NCBI GenBank assembly: GCA_013400975.1
Contig: WBMZ01004790.1
Coordinates: 248,001 to 312,000, forward strand
Direction: 5' to 3'
Origin: Atrichornis clamosus
Taxonomy: Eukaryota > Chordata > Aves > Passeriformes > Menuridae
DNA length: 64,000 nt
Part shown: positions 27,381 to 38,980 of the stretch, piece after piece
Position numbering within the stretch: the stretch's first letter is position 1
Layout of the letters: every line of letters starts with the position of its first letter
The notes under the pieces: model-generated
Told to the model about the DNA's origin: nothing
The model's database searches: none
What the model saw: only the letters and a program-made list of their open reading frames with translations
Position numbers and translations under genes: made by a program

Positions 27381-27446
27381 TGGTTGCCACACAGTTTGTG
27401 TAACATTTTGTGTTGGTTGCCACACAGTTTGTATAACATTCAGTGC
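27381..27446 (+). repeat. 33-bp tandem duplication, two copies
   Basis: Copies at 27381-27413 and 27414-27446 each begin TGGTTGCCACACAGTTTGT. They match closely for the first 27 bases, with one substitution, and diverge over the last six. Because 33 is a multiple of three, the overlapping 89-codon frame carries WLPHSLCNILC then WLPHSLYNIQC. That is an effect of the duplication, not evidence of coding. Confidence 0.9.
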
Positions 27447-29926
27447 TGTATGGTGCATTTAAAAAAAGACAAATCTCAAAGTATGCATGTATGCCATATG
27501 GCTGACTGTACCCAAAATCATTCTCCCTGCTTCTCTACAGTCAAAGAGAATATGAAAATTGAAAGAAGACTCCCTGAGTTACTGAAATATTTTTGGTATT
27601 TTTTTTAACCTAATTTCTCTTAGGGAGGCTATAATGTGTATAAACGGTGTAATGTTTTTAAAGACTCAAGTGTTACTGTGTAAGAAAAAGAATCATTTTG
27701 AGGCCATCACTTCTGATTTAGACGTTTTCCACAATTTCTACAATAATTTCTCATGACATTGAACTAAAATATTTGAGCTGACAATACTTTAATATAAATC
27801 TAAATAAAATACAGCTTATATATAAGAACTACAGGATATTGCTCAACAGCTGTTTTTAAAGCTTCAAATGCAGTAGGAAACAGTTTAATACAACTTAAAT
27901 ATCACTTCATGCATGTTTGTCACTCTTGTAGAGCCCCTACAAATTCTGTTGCTGTACTGTCATGCATGTGGCACATTTTTCTTAACAAAAAAATAATTTT
28001 CTGATTGTACAGTAAGTATGGGGAAGTTGTTCAAAGTGAGAAGCTTAGTACTAGTGTGGTACCTTAGTCTTGTGCAGCTGTTGTAGGATATGAAACAGTG
28101 CAGAGAGAGACACATTCTTAGTTCAAATGGTAAAGGTGGGCAGGGCAGCGATGTGATTCCAAATGGTGCTTGCAGTGATTTGCACTGATTTTCAGCTTTT
28201 GTGTTCCCTGCTGCCATTTCCTAAAATTGCATCTTCTAAACTACTCCTGTCATTGCTGTTAGCTGGAAGGAACAGCAGGAGCAGCAGCAATAACAGGGCA
28301 CTTGGATCTCTGTCTGGAGGTGTCAGCAGCATGCGTGGAAACACAGAAATCCTTGACTTTCACAAACCATCTTTGTGCTGCCAAAGGCTGTCTCTGCATA
28401 TCCTTTACGAACCATCACTTAGCAAATTCTGCATATGTTTGAAATTGCCAGCAAGTCTTTTGGGAGGAGGAATTAATTTCTTCATCCTTGTGGAATTCCT
28501 GACATAAAATGCAAATATCTTGGCTGAAATTTATCATTATTTTGTGTAAATGACTGTCAGAAGTCTTCAGATGTCAAAAAGTAATTTTTGTGTGACCTTA
28601 AAAATCTCTTTTATAGCTGTCATATTTTCAACCCATCACAAAGATTTACTATCTCAGCCCTTAAATCTTCAGGTTTCACAAAAAAATTTTCATTCACTTG
28701 TTTCAGGACTATATGAATTTTTACTGCCATTTACCTGTCGTCTTAGTTTCAGTCCTTATAGGGGACATTGGTATTTATTTACCAATCAAACTATTGATCT
28801 TTTTTAAGGTATATAAAAAAGAACAGTATTTTTAAAAAAGCTGGTTGCTTCTCATGAATCCACTTGAATTTCATGTGAAACCCCTCTACAGCACAACATA
28901 CAGATGTGCTTGGTTTCAGGTTTTCTTAGCTACAAAGACAATATTGTAGGGAATCTGTTTTAGCTTTCCTTTAAGCAATTGATGGATATACATGAAGAAT
29001 TTTTAACTGCTGCTTCTGCATAAAAATTGGACCAGTCAAGCAGTATTGCAATCCTTTTAACTACAGGTGATTTGTCTGCCTCAGGATTGCCCCACAGGGT
29101 TTCCTGCTATTGCCTGTGCTTGCTCTAGACTGTGAGAAATTAATAAAAACATTTCAAAGAATCTAATTATCAATTTTAAAAGTGTTATGCAGCAAATAAT
29201 ACTTGTACTATGTATTTATAATTTTATAAGGAAAGTGAAGTTCCTTTTTCTTGTTTCATACTTTCTGTGGATACCACTGTTTTGGAGACAAATCATGGAA
29301 GACCTATTATCTTGTCCCATCTGTCTTCCTTCCATTATTTTGATAAAATAAAGAGCAAGCAGGTCACAGGTATTTGCTGCTGCTGCTATCCAGTCCAGCA
29401 TTCTTTTCTCAAGGTGAGGAAAGCTGTTCCCCCCTATCCTCCCCTTCCATGTCATGTATTTGTCATGGCAGAGTGACTGAACCTGGGAGCAGAACCTCGA
29501 GAAACAAGGAGTTTGCAGACACCTGCACAGTTCTTTTGGTAAAGTGTTATAAAATCTTCCAAAACATTCTTGTATTGAGAGACAGTAGGTGCTGAAACCT
29601 AATTACTCAAAACACAGGCCATTTGAATGGAATCAGATGTGTGTATCTGCTTTAGTCCTGGTTTTGTGACCAGATCCAACATGCACGTTTGGCATTGCTC
29701 TGACTTCTCACTGACGAGCAGGGCTGTGCCTTGACTTAAACAAACTGTGCTTTTGCCCTGAAAATTAAGGGCTGTTAATGCCAGTAATATCCCACTTTGT
29801 ATTGGAGCCCAGCTTCCTGCCAGGAATGCCTGTATTCTCCTCAGTCTTTAGTTACCTTTGTCACACTGCTCAGAGGTAGCAGCTGTATCACAGCATTAAG
29901 CTGTTCTTATTTTCTCTCTTGGCCAG
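27447..29926. other. Non-coding DNA, no gene recognised
   Basis: The open frame of 114 codons at 28163-28507 is unrecognised and contains a CAG/CAA-rich stutter near 28275. A short GCTGCTGCTGCT run lies near 29370. No RNA gene or mobile element was recognised. Confidence 0.6.
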
Positions 29927-30092
29927 CGTGACAGCCCCGAGTGATGCGATGTTGCAAACACCACGTCTCAGGATAGCTGGGTTTTTCATCCAAACATCAG
30001 CATATGCCGTGTGTCTCCTTGGTACCACTTTTCTTTGTACCTTAATTGGGCTCCACGAATATTTCTGCTGTGATGGGAAACTGTAGCGACCG
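29927..30092. promoter_or_regulatory. CpG-retaining patch, candidate conserved non-coding element
   Basis: Eight CpG dinucleotides fall within 166 bases (29927, 29938, 29947, 29964, 30008, 30056, 30087 and 30091) in a region where CpG is otherwise rare and composition stays near background. Retained CpGs without high GC suggest either an old hypomethylated element or selection on sequence. Open frames on both strands are short (74 codons at 29888-30112 minus) and unrecognised. The density is seen directly; an enhancer or conserved-element role is inference. Confidence 0.35.
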
Positions 30093-33000
30093 AGAATCTT
30101 GTTAAATGACAATGAAATTGCTCTGTGTGAGATTATCTGTCATATCCTTTGCCTAAGAGTCTGAAAAGGCACTTACTGACATGGAAATTCTTAAACTGGC
30201 ATTTGTTTATCACATTGCACTTGAAAAATGTCTGAGGCCTTCCAGCATGTGGCCTTGATGCTTGCATTTGTCACCATTTAATTGGTTTTGTCATGCTTTC
30301 AGTTTGCTATACTGTCAGCAAATTGAGGTGTATTAATAGCTTGATGTGGAGGAATTTTAGTCAAATACCCTTTTTTGTATAAAGTTCCCTTTTTTTCAAC
30401 ATAAAATTTGTCCCATCATCAAGGCAAGATGTCTTTGCTATCTTTTCTTTTTACTGAAGAACCAGTGCTGGATTTGTTTCTTAGGAAGCCTCTGTGCTTA
30501 ACAATTTTGGCATTAGAAGTCAATCTAATATCCTTTCTCAAGGCCAATTTTCAGTTGCTCTGTTTCGTATTCAGACTTGGTTGGTTTGATTATTTTCCTA
30601 TACTCAACCATTGATTTAAAGAACCATTTTTTAATCTTTCAGTTTCTATGCAGTCTTACAGTTGCCAAAGGTTTTCCTCCTATTCCTCTTCATTTCTCCC
30701 AAGCACAATCAGGTTAACAAAATAAGCTGTTGTAGCAACTCAACACATGCTATAAACTCTCGTATGAGAGGAAAGGTTGGTTCAATCTTCTCCCGACCTC
30801 AGTTTCTTAGGTGGTTGTGATTGGAAGGGTCTTTGCTTTCCTGAGCAAACAAAACAAAGGCAGTTGGTGCAGGAGCCAGTCAGGCAACCACAGCATGCCC
30901 AGTTAAATGAGAACCGTGTACAGTCTACCATTACCCTTTTCCTTGTAATTCAGTAAGAACATCACTGCTTACAAAGGTTGTGGAAAAAACTTTCCAGTTA
31001 TTCTAGACTACTTTATGAGTCATTCCTGTCTTAACTCACAGTATGGTTAGAAGGTTACTTTCCATGTGATGGGGTTTTAAATCTTTTGATTTCTTTTGTC
31101 TGTAACACTCCATGTGGTCTTGCTGGTGGAAAAGGGGGATATTGCTGATTTCTTTGTCTCATACCTGAAAGACTCAGAAGGAGGATCTGACAGTCAGCCC
31201 CTTGTGCTATACTATTACTGCAAGGATCTGCAGACAGATGGTAATATATACAGTAAATAAAGGCCAGAATATTCCTATTTTATTCCCAGTTTTATTGAAA
31301 TAGTGGAGATGAATGAGATATCAAAAAGAATTGCCACAGAAAGAAACTGTCTGAATTTTAATCAGGGTCAGATCATTGAACACAGCTGTGACAGATGAAT
31401 GCAAAATTTAGTAAAGTATCTATTGTGAGACTGTAAATTGGATGTCTCAAATAGTTGACATACTACTTGGCAATGTAATCAATCTGGGTTAAACACTTGC
31501 ACATAAATCATTTTTGCAAACAGTTCCTTGAGATACAGACGATGAATTACAATTATCAAAGAGATAAATGCTTTGTCCTTGTTGTTCATGTGTTTGGAAG
31601 AGGTTAAAAAGCACTCATTTGTAGCACTAACTGCTAGGGGAGTTTGTTTTGCCTTGAAGCAGTTATTACTAGATTAGAAGTTACACAGTTACGTAAACTT
31701 TGGATACAACCTTCCTGTTTTTGTTGCTGTAGAAATTCAGTAGTTCTGGTGGCACACTCAAATGAAAATGTAATCTGTGACCTCAGAGAGCAGTTTGAAA
31801 AAGCAGGGAGAGAAGAAAAAGATTTAAAGATGTGTTTCTTCGGAACTGTTTTTATTAGGGGTGATAATATCCACTCAGACCTCATGATGGGGGCAGACAC
31901 ACCAAACTTCTGTAACTTGCCACTTGTGTGCCAGTAGCAATTTCCTAATGTGTTTATGATTTAAAACCACGTCATTCAGAATACACAACAAATAGCATGG
32001 TACAGTGCTGGCCACAAGAGTAACCCTTGGAGAAGTCTCAAAAAGGACCTCAGTGCTAGAGAACATCCAACGCAGCATTTGAGAAGGCCTCAGAATGCAG
32101 AAGCTGTAGCTCAGTTGCACAGGTCTCACGGGTGTCCCTCTGAGTGTGGCTGAGGGCTGTAAATGTGCGCTGTCCAACCCCCAGCATGAAGGGACTTGGC
32201 AGAGAGAGACTCACTGACAACATCTATAGCCACTTACATGACTCATGCAGGCATTTACAATTAGATGAAAATATTTGATAAGAGCTGGGCATAAAACCTG
32301 CTACAGCAGCATCATAAAGATGCCAAGATGAATATCAGTCACATGTTAAATATGAATGATAAGGAAGCATGAAATTATCCTCTGTTTTATGCTAGTGTTA
32401 TGTGCAGAGAAAGATCTGGGTAGCTGCTGCTGCTGTTTAGCAAAAGCATGGCAGCAAATCTTGGGGTGTTCAGTATAAGAGGCTTTGGGGGCCATGCAAA
32501 GCAGCAGGCAACAGGGTATTGTATGTGTTTCTAAATACAGTATGAGATTAGAATACTTCCAGAGAACAAAATTGTTAGACATAGGAAATATGGAGTAGTA
32601 TAGACAATCAGTCCTAACACTGTGCATCGTGATATTTTGGGAAGTGTAGTATGTGTCCTCATTTTCAACAAGAGATGGGACTGAAGGGCAGAATTTATTC
32701 TAGACAAATGTAAACTGTGATGTTCTTGCTTCAACATTGCACCATATAATAAAAATATACCTGAGAATCTGTTTCTTTGCTGCCTGTGTCATTTGTCCAT
32801 AGTCCCAATGTGCAGTGCTGCTCAACCCTTCTGCTGAATTTGCCATAGTTTATATAAACAAGACATCAGTGTCATTTATGTCTTCTGACATTAAGACCTT
32901 TCATTCCTGTTGTAAGAAGAGAAACTGTGGTGTTTGGTTTGGGGAAGGCATTCCTCAAAAAATTAAAATGCAAATGAGCAATATTAGCAGATGGGGTACT

Positions 33001-33448
33001 ACAGTATCATGAAAGGAAAGCAATTTTCCCAGAGAATAAAAACAGCCAAAGGGCTGCTACGGTACAATTATCTTGAATTAGGTACTCTTTTTCCATAAGA
33101 TAATGACTTTTTGTCTTTTGATGTGTTCTGGTAAGATCCCTCAGTCCTTTAAATTAACATTGAAATTGCAGGCAAACAAAAATCTAATAAAGTAAGTTAT
33201 TAGTGATGTAATTTGCTGTCTGTGTCCCTTCCTGGGTCTGTTGTCTGTTTGCTTCAGTGAGAAATAATTAGGTGCTTTCAGGTGTTAACCTAGTAGTTGG
33301 TGAGTCTTAAGTTGTTAGAAATAAAAGATCTAAATTCAGGAAAGAGTTAAAAATGGTTGTTACTGCTCACAGACTAAAGTTGGTTAAACATCTTGAAGAA
33401 AATATATATGGAAAGTTATTGGTTAAATACTTCTACATCTCAGAATAA
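30093..33448. other. AT-rich non-coding DNA, no gene recognised
   Basis: No gene or named repeat is seen. The overlapping plus/minus frames of 88-100 codons at 31634-32177 show no domain. A modest CpG and GC rise lies at about 31970-32180. A CTG/CAG stutter of about four units is near 32425. The AT-rich text at about 30270-30360 looks like the kind of sequence found in conserved elements, but this cannot be tested from one genome. Confidence 0.6.
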
Positions 33449-33985
33449 ATGCATACTAACAGCCTGATCCCTCACTCCATCACACCTGGAATATTTGTGT
33501 TGCGCTGTAGCTATGAGTGTTACAGATTTCCTGCTGGTAGAAGGGCGAGTGTCCCATATAAGGGACATTGTCTTGTGGCAATGAACTGGGCAGAGGTTGA
33601 GCCAGCCCTGAGTTCTTCCTGTAGAGCTGCAGGTGAGGTGCTCTGTGACACTGATGTCTTGATTTTTATAAGAAGTGCTACACTGAAGCTGCTGAAAATG
33701 TGTATCTGCAGAAACAAAGTGGAGATTTTAGTTTCTATCTTTGCCTTCCTAGCTGTTTATATCACTTTTAAAGCTCTGTGGTTTCTGCAGTGCAATGGAT
33801 GTCTGCCTGCCTGGCTCTCTGTGCAGAGGTTGGCATGGGGAGTTTTGATCTCCTTTACACAGATTTTCAGTAAAGCAAGTGGAAATAAATGCTACAGCAG
33901 TAAAGGCATTGGTAGCTTACACTTGGCAGAACCACTGGCACATCTCTCAGGTAGCAGATCAAACTGGCAGTCAGTCCATTTGTAG
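33449..33985 (+). other. Longest open reading frame (178 codons), probably not a gene
   Basis: The frame starts MHTNSLIPHS and includes a hydrophobic stretch (about residues 92-113, IIe/Phe/Ala/Leu-rich, VEILVSIFAFLAVYITFKAL) that could be read as a membrane segment. No family, catalytic motif or signal peptide is recognised. At roughly 45% GC, a frame of this length is about the longest expected by chance in a 64-kb window read in six frames. A segment at 33541-33632 lies between an acceptor-like CTGGTAG and a donor-like GCAG/GTGAGG, so a spliced exon is possible but unsupported. No promoter or poly(A) context was identified. Confidence 0.12.
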
Positions 33986-36900
33986 CCTCTCTAGTCAGCC
34001 TGTTTACTGACATCTGCCAGTTTTAGGTGGTTTAACTCAGAGGGTGTTGAAGTGCCACCCATACAACTTGTCTTCTGTCATTCATCCTTTGGAAGGTTTT
34101 TTACATAGGCAGGTAAAATAAACAAGAAGTATGACCTTGCTTATTTTCATATAGTTATGGCTTAAAACTCTATCTGCAGCTTTCATATGGGAAAATGTAA
34201 TAAAACTTGGAAACCTTGAAGTTCATCAGTTCCCAGTCAGGCGATACTAAAGGCGAATGTTCTTTCACTAGTTTTCTTTAATACATCATTTTAATTAATG
34301 ACTCAGATATAGTTGGAAATCTTGGAAATAAATGAGAACCTCTGGAGAATTATTGACAGATGGCATGTATGGAAGTTTTGTAAAATAATTACTGGCAGTC
34401 TGTTTCCAGCAAAGACAGGTTGCAATGTTGCTGTGCCAAGAATAAACAAGCAATATTTTTTTTAAATTGTAGCTTGTTGCATTTCAGAGTAAGAGCTGTT
34501 ATGAGAGATTTGTATAAATGCTTTCTGTATAGTTCTGTAAAACATGCCTCACCAGGCAGAGTACAATCTGACTAATCAGTCGTTCCTAATTTAGCAATGT
34601 AATTTTGCTAAAACAGTATGTTCTGGAGTTACTGATTTTGTTTGCCATTTTCACAGTTGCAGTACAGCTGAGCTCACATTATTACCTCCTGCAGCAGCTC
34701 ATGACAAAGGCCACAGCCAGGGGCACACTTACCTTTCTGCCCAGCTCACACTTCTGTTCTCTGGTAGTACAGATGCACTCCAGGAGACGGTTTGCCCTTA
34801 TTAGAGGTGCCTCCTACAGAAAGCCTGGCCAAGAGAATTTTAGGTGGTTCTTCTGTAGGGCTTAACTTCCTTTACCAACAAAATGCATTTGATCTGATGC
34901 TCGCTTGGGGCAGGGGGAGGTGGTGAGAACTGACAATAGGAAGGACAGAAGCTTCATTGAACATTTACGTGGTTGCCATCACAACATTTTCAGGATTTCC
35001 AGAATTTGTGTATTCACATATGCTTCTTTCAAGTGCATGTGTATATGAAGATCAGTGAAGAGAAGGAAATGAAATTATTTTTGATACAATTAAATAAAAT
35101 CCTATTTCAGTAGTTAGAGCCTACTTTGGGATTCAGCACTTCATCACTTAAATATATAAGACTTAAATGCAACAAAATTGTGTCTAAATATATCTGGCAT
35201 TCAGACTGCAAAAAGTGGGTATTTTGGGTTGCCCATGTTAAAATAGATTCAAGTTTCCTGCATACCCTAAATATCCAAAGTATCTTAGAGAAAATGTATA
35301 TAGCAAGGCTTACATTAAACTTTTTAGTCTGAGGATCAAGTCTCCACTGCAGATTTACTGTATACTGCAGCTTTCCATTTGTAAAAGGGGAGGAAAAGAA
35401 TATAGTGTGAACCTAAACATGTTTGTGACATGGTCAGTGGCTTTTTAGTAGACACATGAGTTTTTAATCACTGGAATGGTAGAAGCTCCTTAGAATATTA
35501 CATAATATCCTTAGCAAAACTTGAAAAGAAGAGTCCAGATCCAGGCCATGTGTCCTCATGTGATCTGTATGTGTGTAAATGTATATCAAGTTCTCATTGA
35601 TTTCTGCCTTGTGTGAGAATTTTATGTCTCATTCATCAGAAATACACACACCCTGTGTACGTAATGAGCGTCATATATTAATTTAATTGTTTTTTTCCTT
35701 AAGAAGGCTAACTTGAAGAACACACAACATTGACTTTGGTGTCACAATGTAAGAGAGAATTCTATGATGACATTTATTTACCTCTGATGTGAAATTGCAT
35801 ATTCATCCATGCTGTAAGGAGCTGTAAGGACAGACAAAAAATCCCTCAGTAGTTTAGACATCTCAGTTCAGGGGCTGCTGAGCAGCAGCAGCACATTTTG
35901 CTGTTTGAGATGATTTATTTCAATGTCCTTTTCATTATTCAATTCTGACAATGCTTGCTGCGTTATCTATCAGTACAGTTTCATCTTCTGATTTTAATCT
36001 CAAGATGTCAACTCGCCTTTGCAAACCTGTAGTAGCAGCAGTATATAGAAACATACTTGTCAGCTTGAGAAACCTCGAATGCTGGCTGAAGGATGTGCAG
36101 TTGGTGATCTGACTCAGTGTAACTCACATATAATGTGACTGAACAGAATTTCTGCTGGTTAGATTAATCTGATTTCCAACTTGAATAGTAAGTAGAATAA
36201 AATTGTAATAGTGATGTCCCTAAACAGGCATTCTCGAGATTTAAGACATATCTATTTATTAATTATTTGTAAAAAATTCATGTCATGGAATATTGTAGCC
36301 TGACATGTTTGTTTTTCTGATGTGCAGGAGTCACGTTATTCCTAAATTAAAATAGACTTGGCTTCCTGCAGCCAAATCACAAACCTTCAGCATACTCATC
36401 AGAGGCTGTTCCTTTTGACATGTTCTTTCCCAGTACACTTCCATCCTGCTCTCGTGGGAATGTTCACTTCATTGCTGGGTGAGCAGCAGCAATATTCCCA
36501 AGTCAGGAAAGCACCAGTAGATTGATCCATAGCACTCAATACCCTGCCCAAAGATGAGCACTCAGCAGGGGCATTACAATAGTATTTACTGCAGCTTCAA
36601 GTCAGCAAAGAAAAGAAGCTTCCCTTATTCAATGTTTTAGGTAAAAAATAATGCAACTCTCCATGTAAAATTATTTTAACTGTGTTGTCATCATGAGGTA
36701 AAAATTTCCTGCCTAAGGAGTCTGGGAGAGGAAAAGGAGGGTGAAGAAATTTATGGACAGAAAGTCTGTTACATAGTGATTCTTGTTATGTTACTTTTTT
36801 TTATGGAAAAATCTTTTCAAACTCAATACCCTGTGGAAGTAAAAGGCTGTTGTACCTCAAGCAAGTACAGAGTCCCATAACTGCCATTTCTGAAGCATTT

Positions 36901-38649
36901 GGGTACTAAAGGATTTAGAACTCAAATGTGTAATTTCCGTGTGTGTTGAAAACATTAATAAATTACTTTGCAGGTTTGTACCAAAATAAGATTCTGTTGT
37001 GAAGCAAAAATTTATAATTTGCAGCTATAAACTGCTATTTTACAGTCCTTACGTCCTACACAGTTGCACTATCAAAATTTAATAGGATTTTTATGCTGTG
37101 AAAACACAAGAACCTTCAAATTCAATCTAAGATTTTACTCTTCTTTATAAAAGCTGATGGAAGGAAAAAGGTCTTTCCTTTTATCTGACTTTACATTCAG
37201 TGCTTTGAAATTTAAGTAGGAAACAATCATTTGAAATGTTTTAAAGCAGCAGCAGTTACAGTAGCTTTTTACATTTATCAAATCTTTTGTTGATATAATC
37301 TCTTGTTATATAATGTGATCATTGTCTGATAAAACAGAAATAGAAAGACTTAGTGTATTCTGTTCTTATGTGCCTTGCTGTTTTCCAACTGCTCTGTGCA
37401 CTCCTGTTGGCTGTGAGTAAATGCACTTCGGCAGGGTGGTCTGTAACATTCCATGACACTGTACATGCACCGTGGTAAAACTGGCACAGTTACTGCAGTG
37501 TTGGCACTTGTGTTCCACACGTCCAGGACAGTGTCCTCTACCAGGGATTAGGTTTATAGTTCAGGTGGATGCAAACTGTGTGCACTGTTGAACACTAACG
37601 AGCTTTAGAATGTTTAAATTCCTCATTCAAAATGCGATTTTGCCCTTTCACGACTTAGAGCAAAAATTTGGCTGAATGGGTTGGAACACTCCTGACTAAT
37701 TAATGAGTGTTATGTGTCACCTCATTGGAGAAGGGATATGAATGATGGATTAAATGTTGCCTGTCTTCCTCCATCATTACCAGATGTGTTTGTGCCAGTG
37801 TCTGTCAAGTTAGCACTCATGCATAAGGGAGGAATGAATGGGATTCCCTGCACTTCATCCTGATCTGTAGCCTGGCCACTGGGAATAAAGAAATACAAGA
37901 CTAGCAAAGTTTCTGCTGTACTGGATTGTGGAGCTGTGCAGACAACCAGATACCAGTCACTCAAAGATAGAGCTGGAGGTTTTCAAAGGCTGGAAATGCA
38001 GTCACAGAGCATTTGCTAAGAGCAGCAGAAGATGCCTATGTAGTCTGGAAGGCATGAAGAGGCTTCAGGGTACCTCTATGTAACAGAATGAGCAGTGACT
38101 CAGAATAAAGTTTGAAGGGTCTGGTGGAATTCTGAATGAGAAAGAAATTCTTACAGAATTGGTACATGCATTTTGATTGAAGAGTGGGTGGTTTTTCTTG
38201 TGCTTAATCTGTTTTCTCAACTTTCTACAAGCAAAATTCAGATTGATTAGGAATCACTAGGAATGATTAATTAGGAGAGAACATTGGAAATATTGTATCT
38301 TTAAGAAATGCAGGAGCCCACATTAATTAATGGAAGTTGCATTCTTAACAATGAGCAACTTCAGCTTTTCCACAGGCGTGAGTGTTTTCCTTTTTGTTTG
38401 ATTTTGCTGCCTTTTGAAGTGGGCATGAGCACTGGAGTGATACAACTGCCCTTTCAGAGACATCTTTCTTAGTAACACACCTGGTTAACTACAATGCAAA
38501 AACTAGGATTTAATTTTAAAAAGAAAAAAAATCTGTCACAGCTGTGAGTATCTATTGATTGAGGGTAACAGTACTGTATTACTAAGGGAGAGTTATCATC
38601 AAAGATTTCTCTGATTTAGTTCACTAGTCAAGCCTGAAATGATTTCTCA
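33986..38649. other. AT-rich non-coding DNA, no gene recognised
   Basis: This stretch contains an exact 10-bp tandem duplication GCTGTAAGGA at 35811-35830, a CTG/CAG hairpin-like stutter near 35876-35893, and a GC-richer patch at about 34660-34870. Open frames are at most 86 codons and unrecognised. Confidence 0.6.
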
Positions 38650-38980
38650 CAGTCGGGCACACCTTCCCTGAGGTAGAAGGAGTGGATGTCTTGACCCCAA
38701 ATGAATCTCTCTTCTGGATCCAGAGCAGACAGTAGGGCATTTGTTCAGTTATCTCGAGCTTTTTATGGGCTGTTGGGTTTCTAGCTGCACTTTCTCATAT
38801 TAACTGCTGAACTCTTCATGTCCGGTGTTGACCCCCATTCCTTATCTCTGGAGCTTAGGGCACTACACATCAAGAACACACATTTCTTAAGGAAGACAAA
38901 CGCTCCTGAGTCACTGTTTCGCGCTTGTGACTGAAACCATCAGATGAAGAAAATGGTACAGGAGTTAGTGGCCACGTGGA
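38650..38980. promoter_or_regulatory. Candidate regulatory patch with CpGs, AP-1 and E-box motifs
   Basis: About seven CpGs fall in 330 bases, three of them within 38901-38923. A perfect AP-1-type TGAGTCA lies at 38907-38913. It overlaps AGTCAC at 38909-38914, which pairs with GTGACT at 38927-38932 around a TTTCGCGC core. A palindromic E-box CCACGTGG lies at 38972-38979 and a CTCGAG at about 38754. The motifs are seen directly. Clustering of such short sites can be chance, so a regulatory role is inference. Confidence 0.25.
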
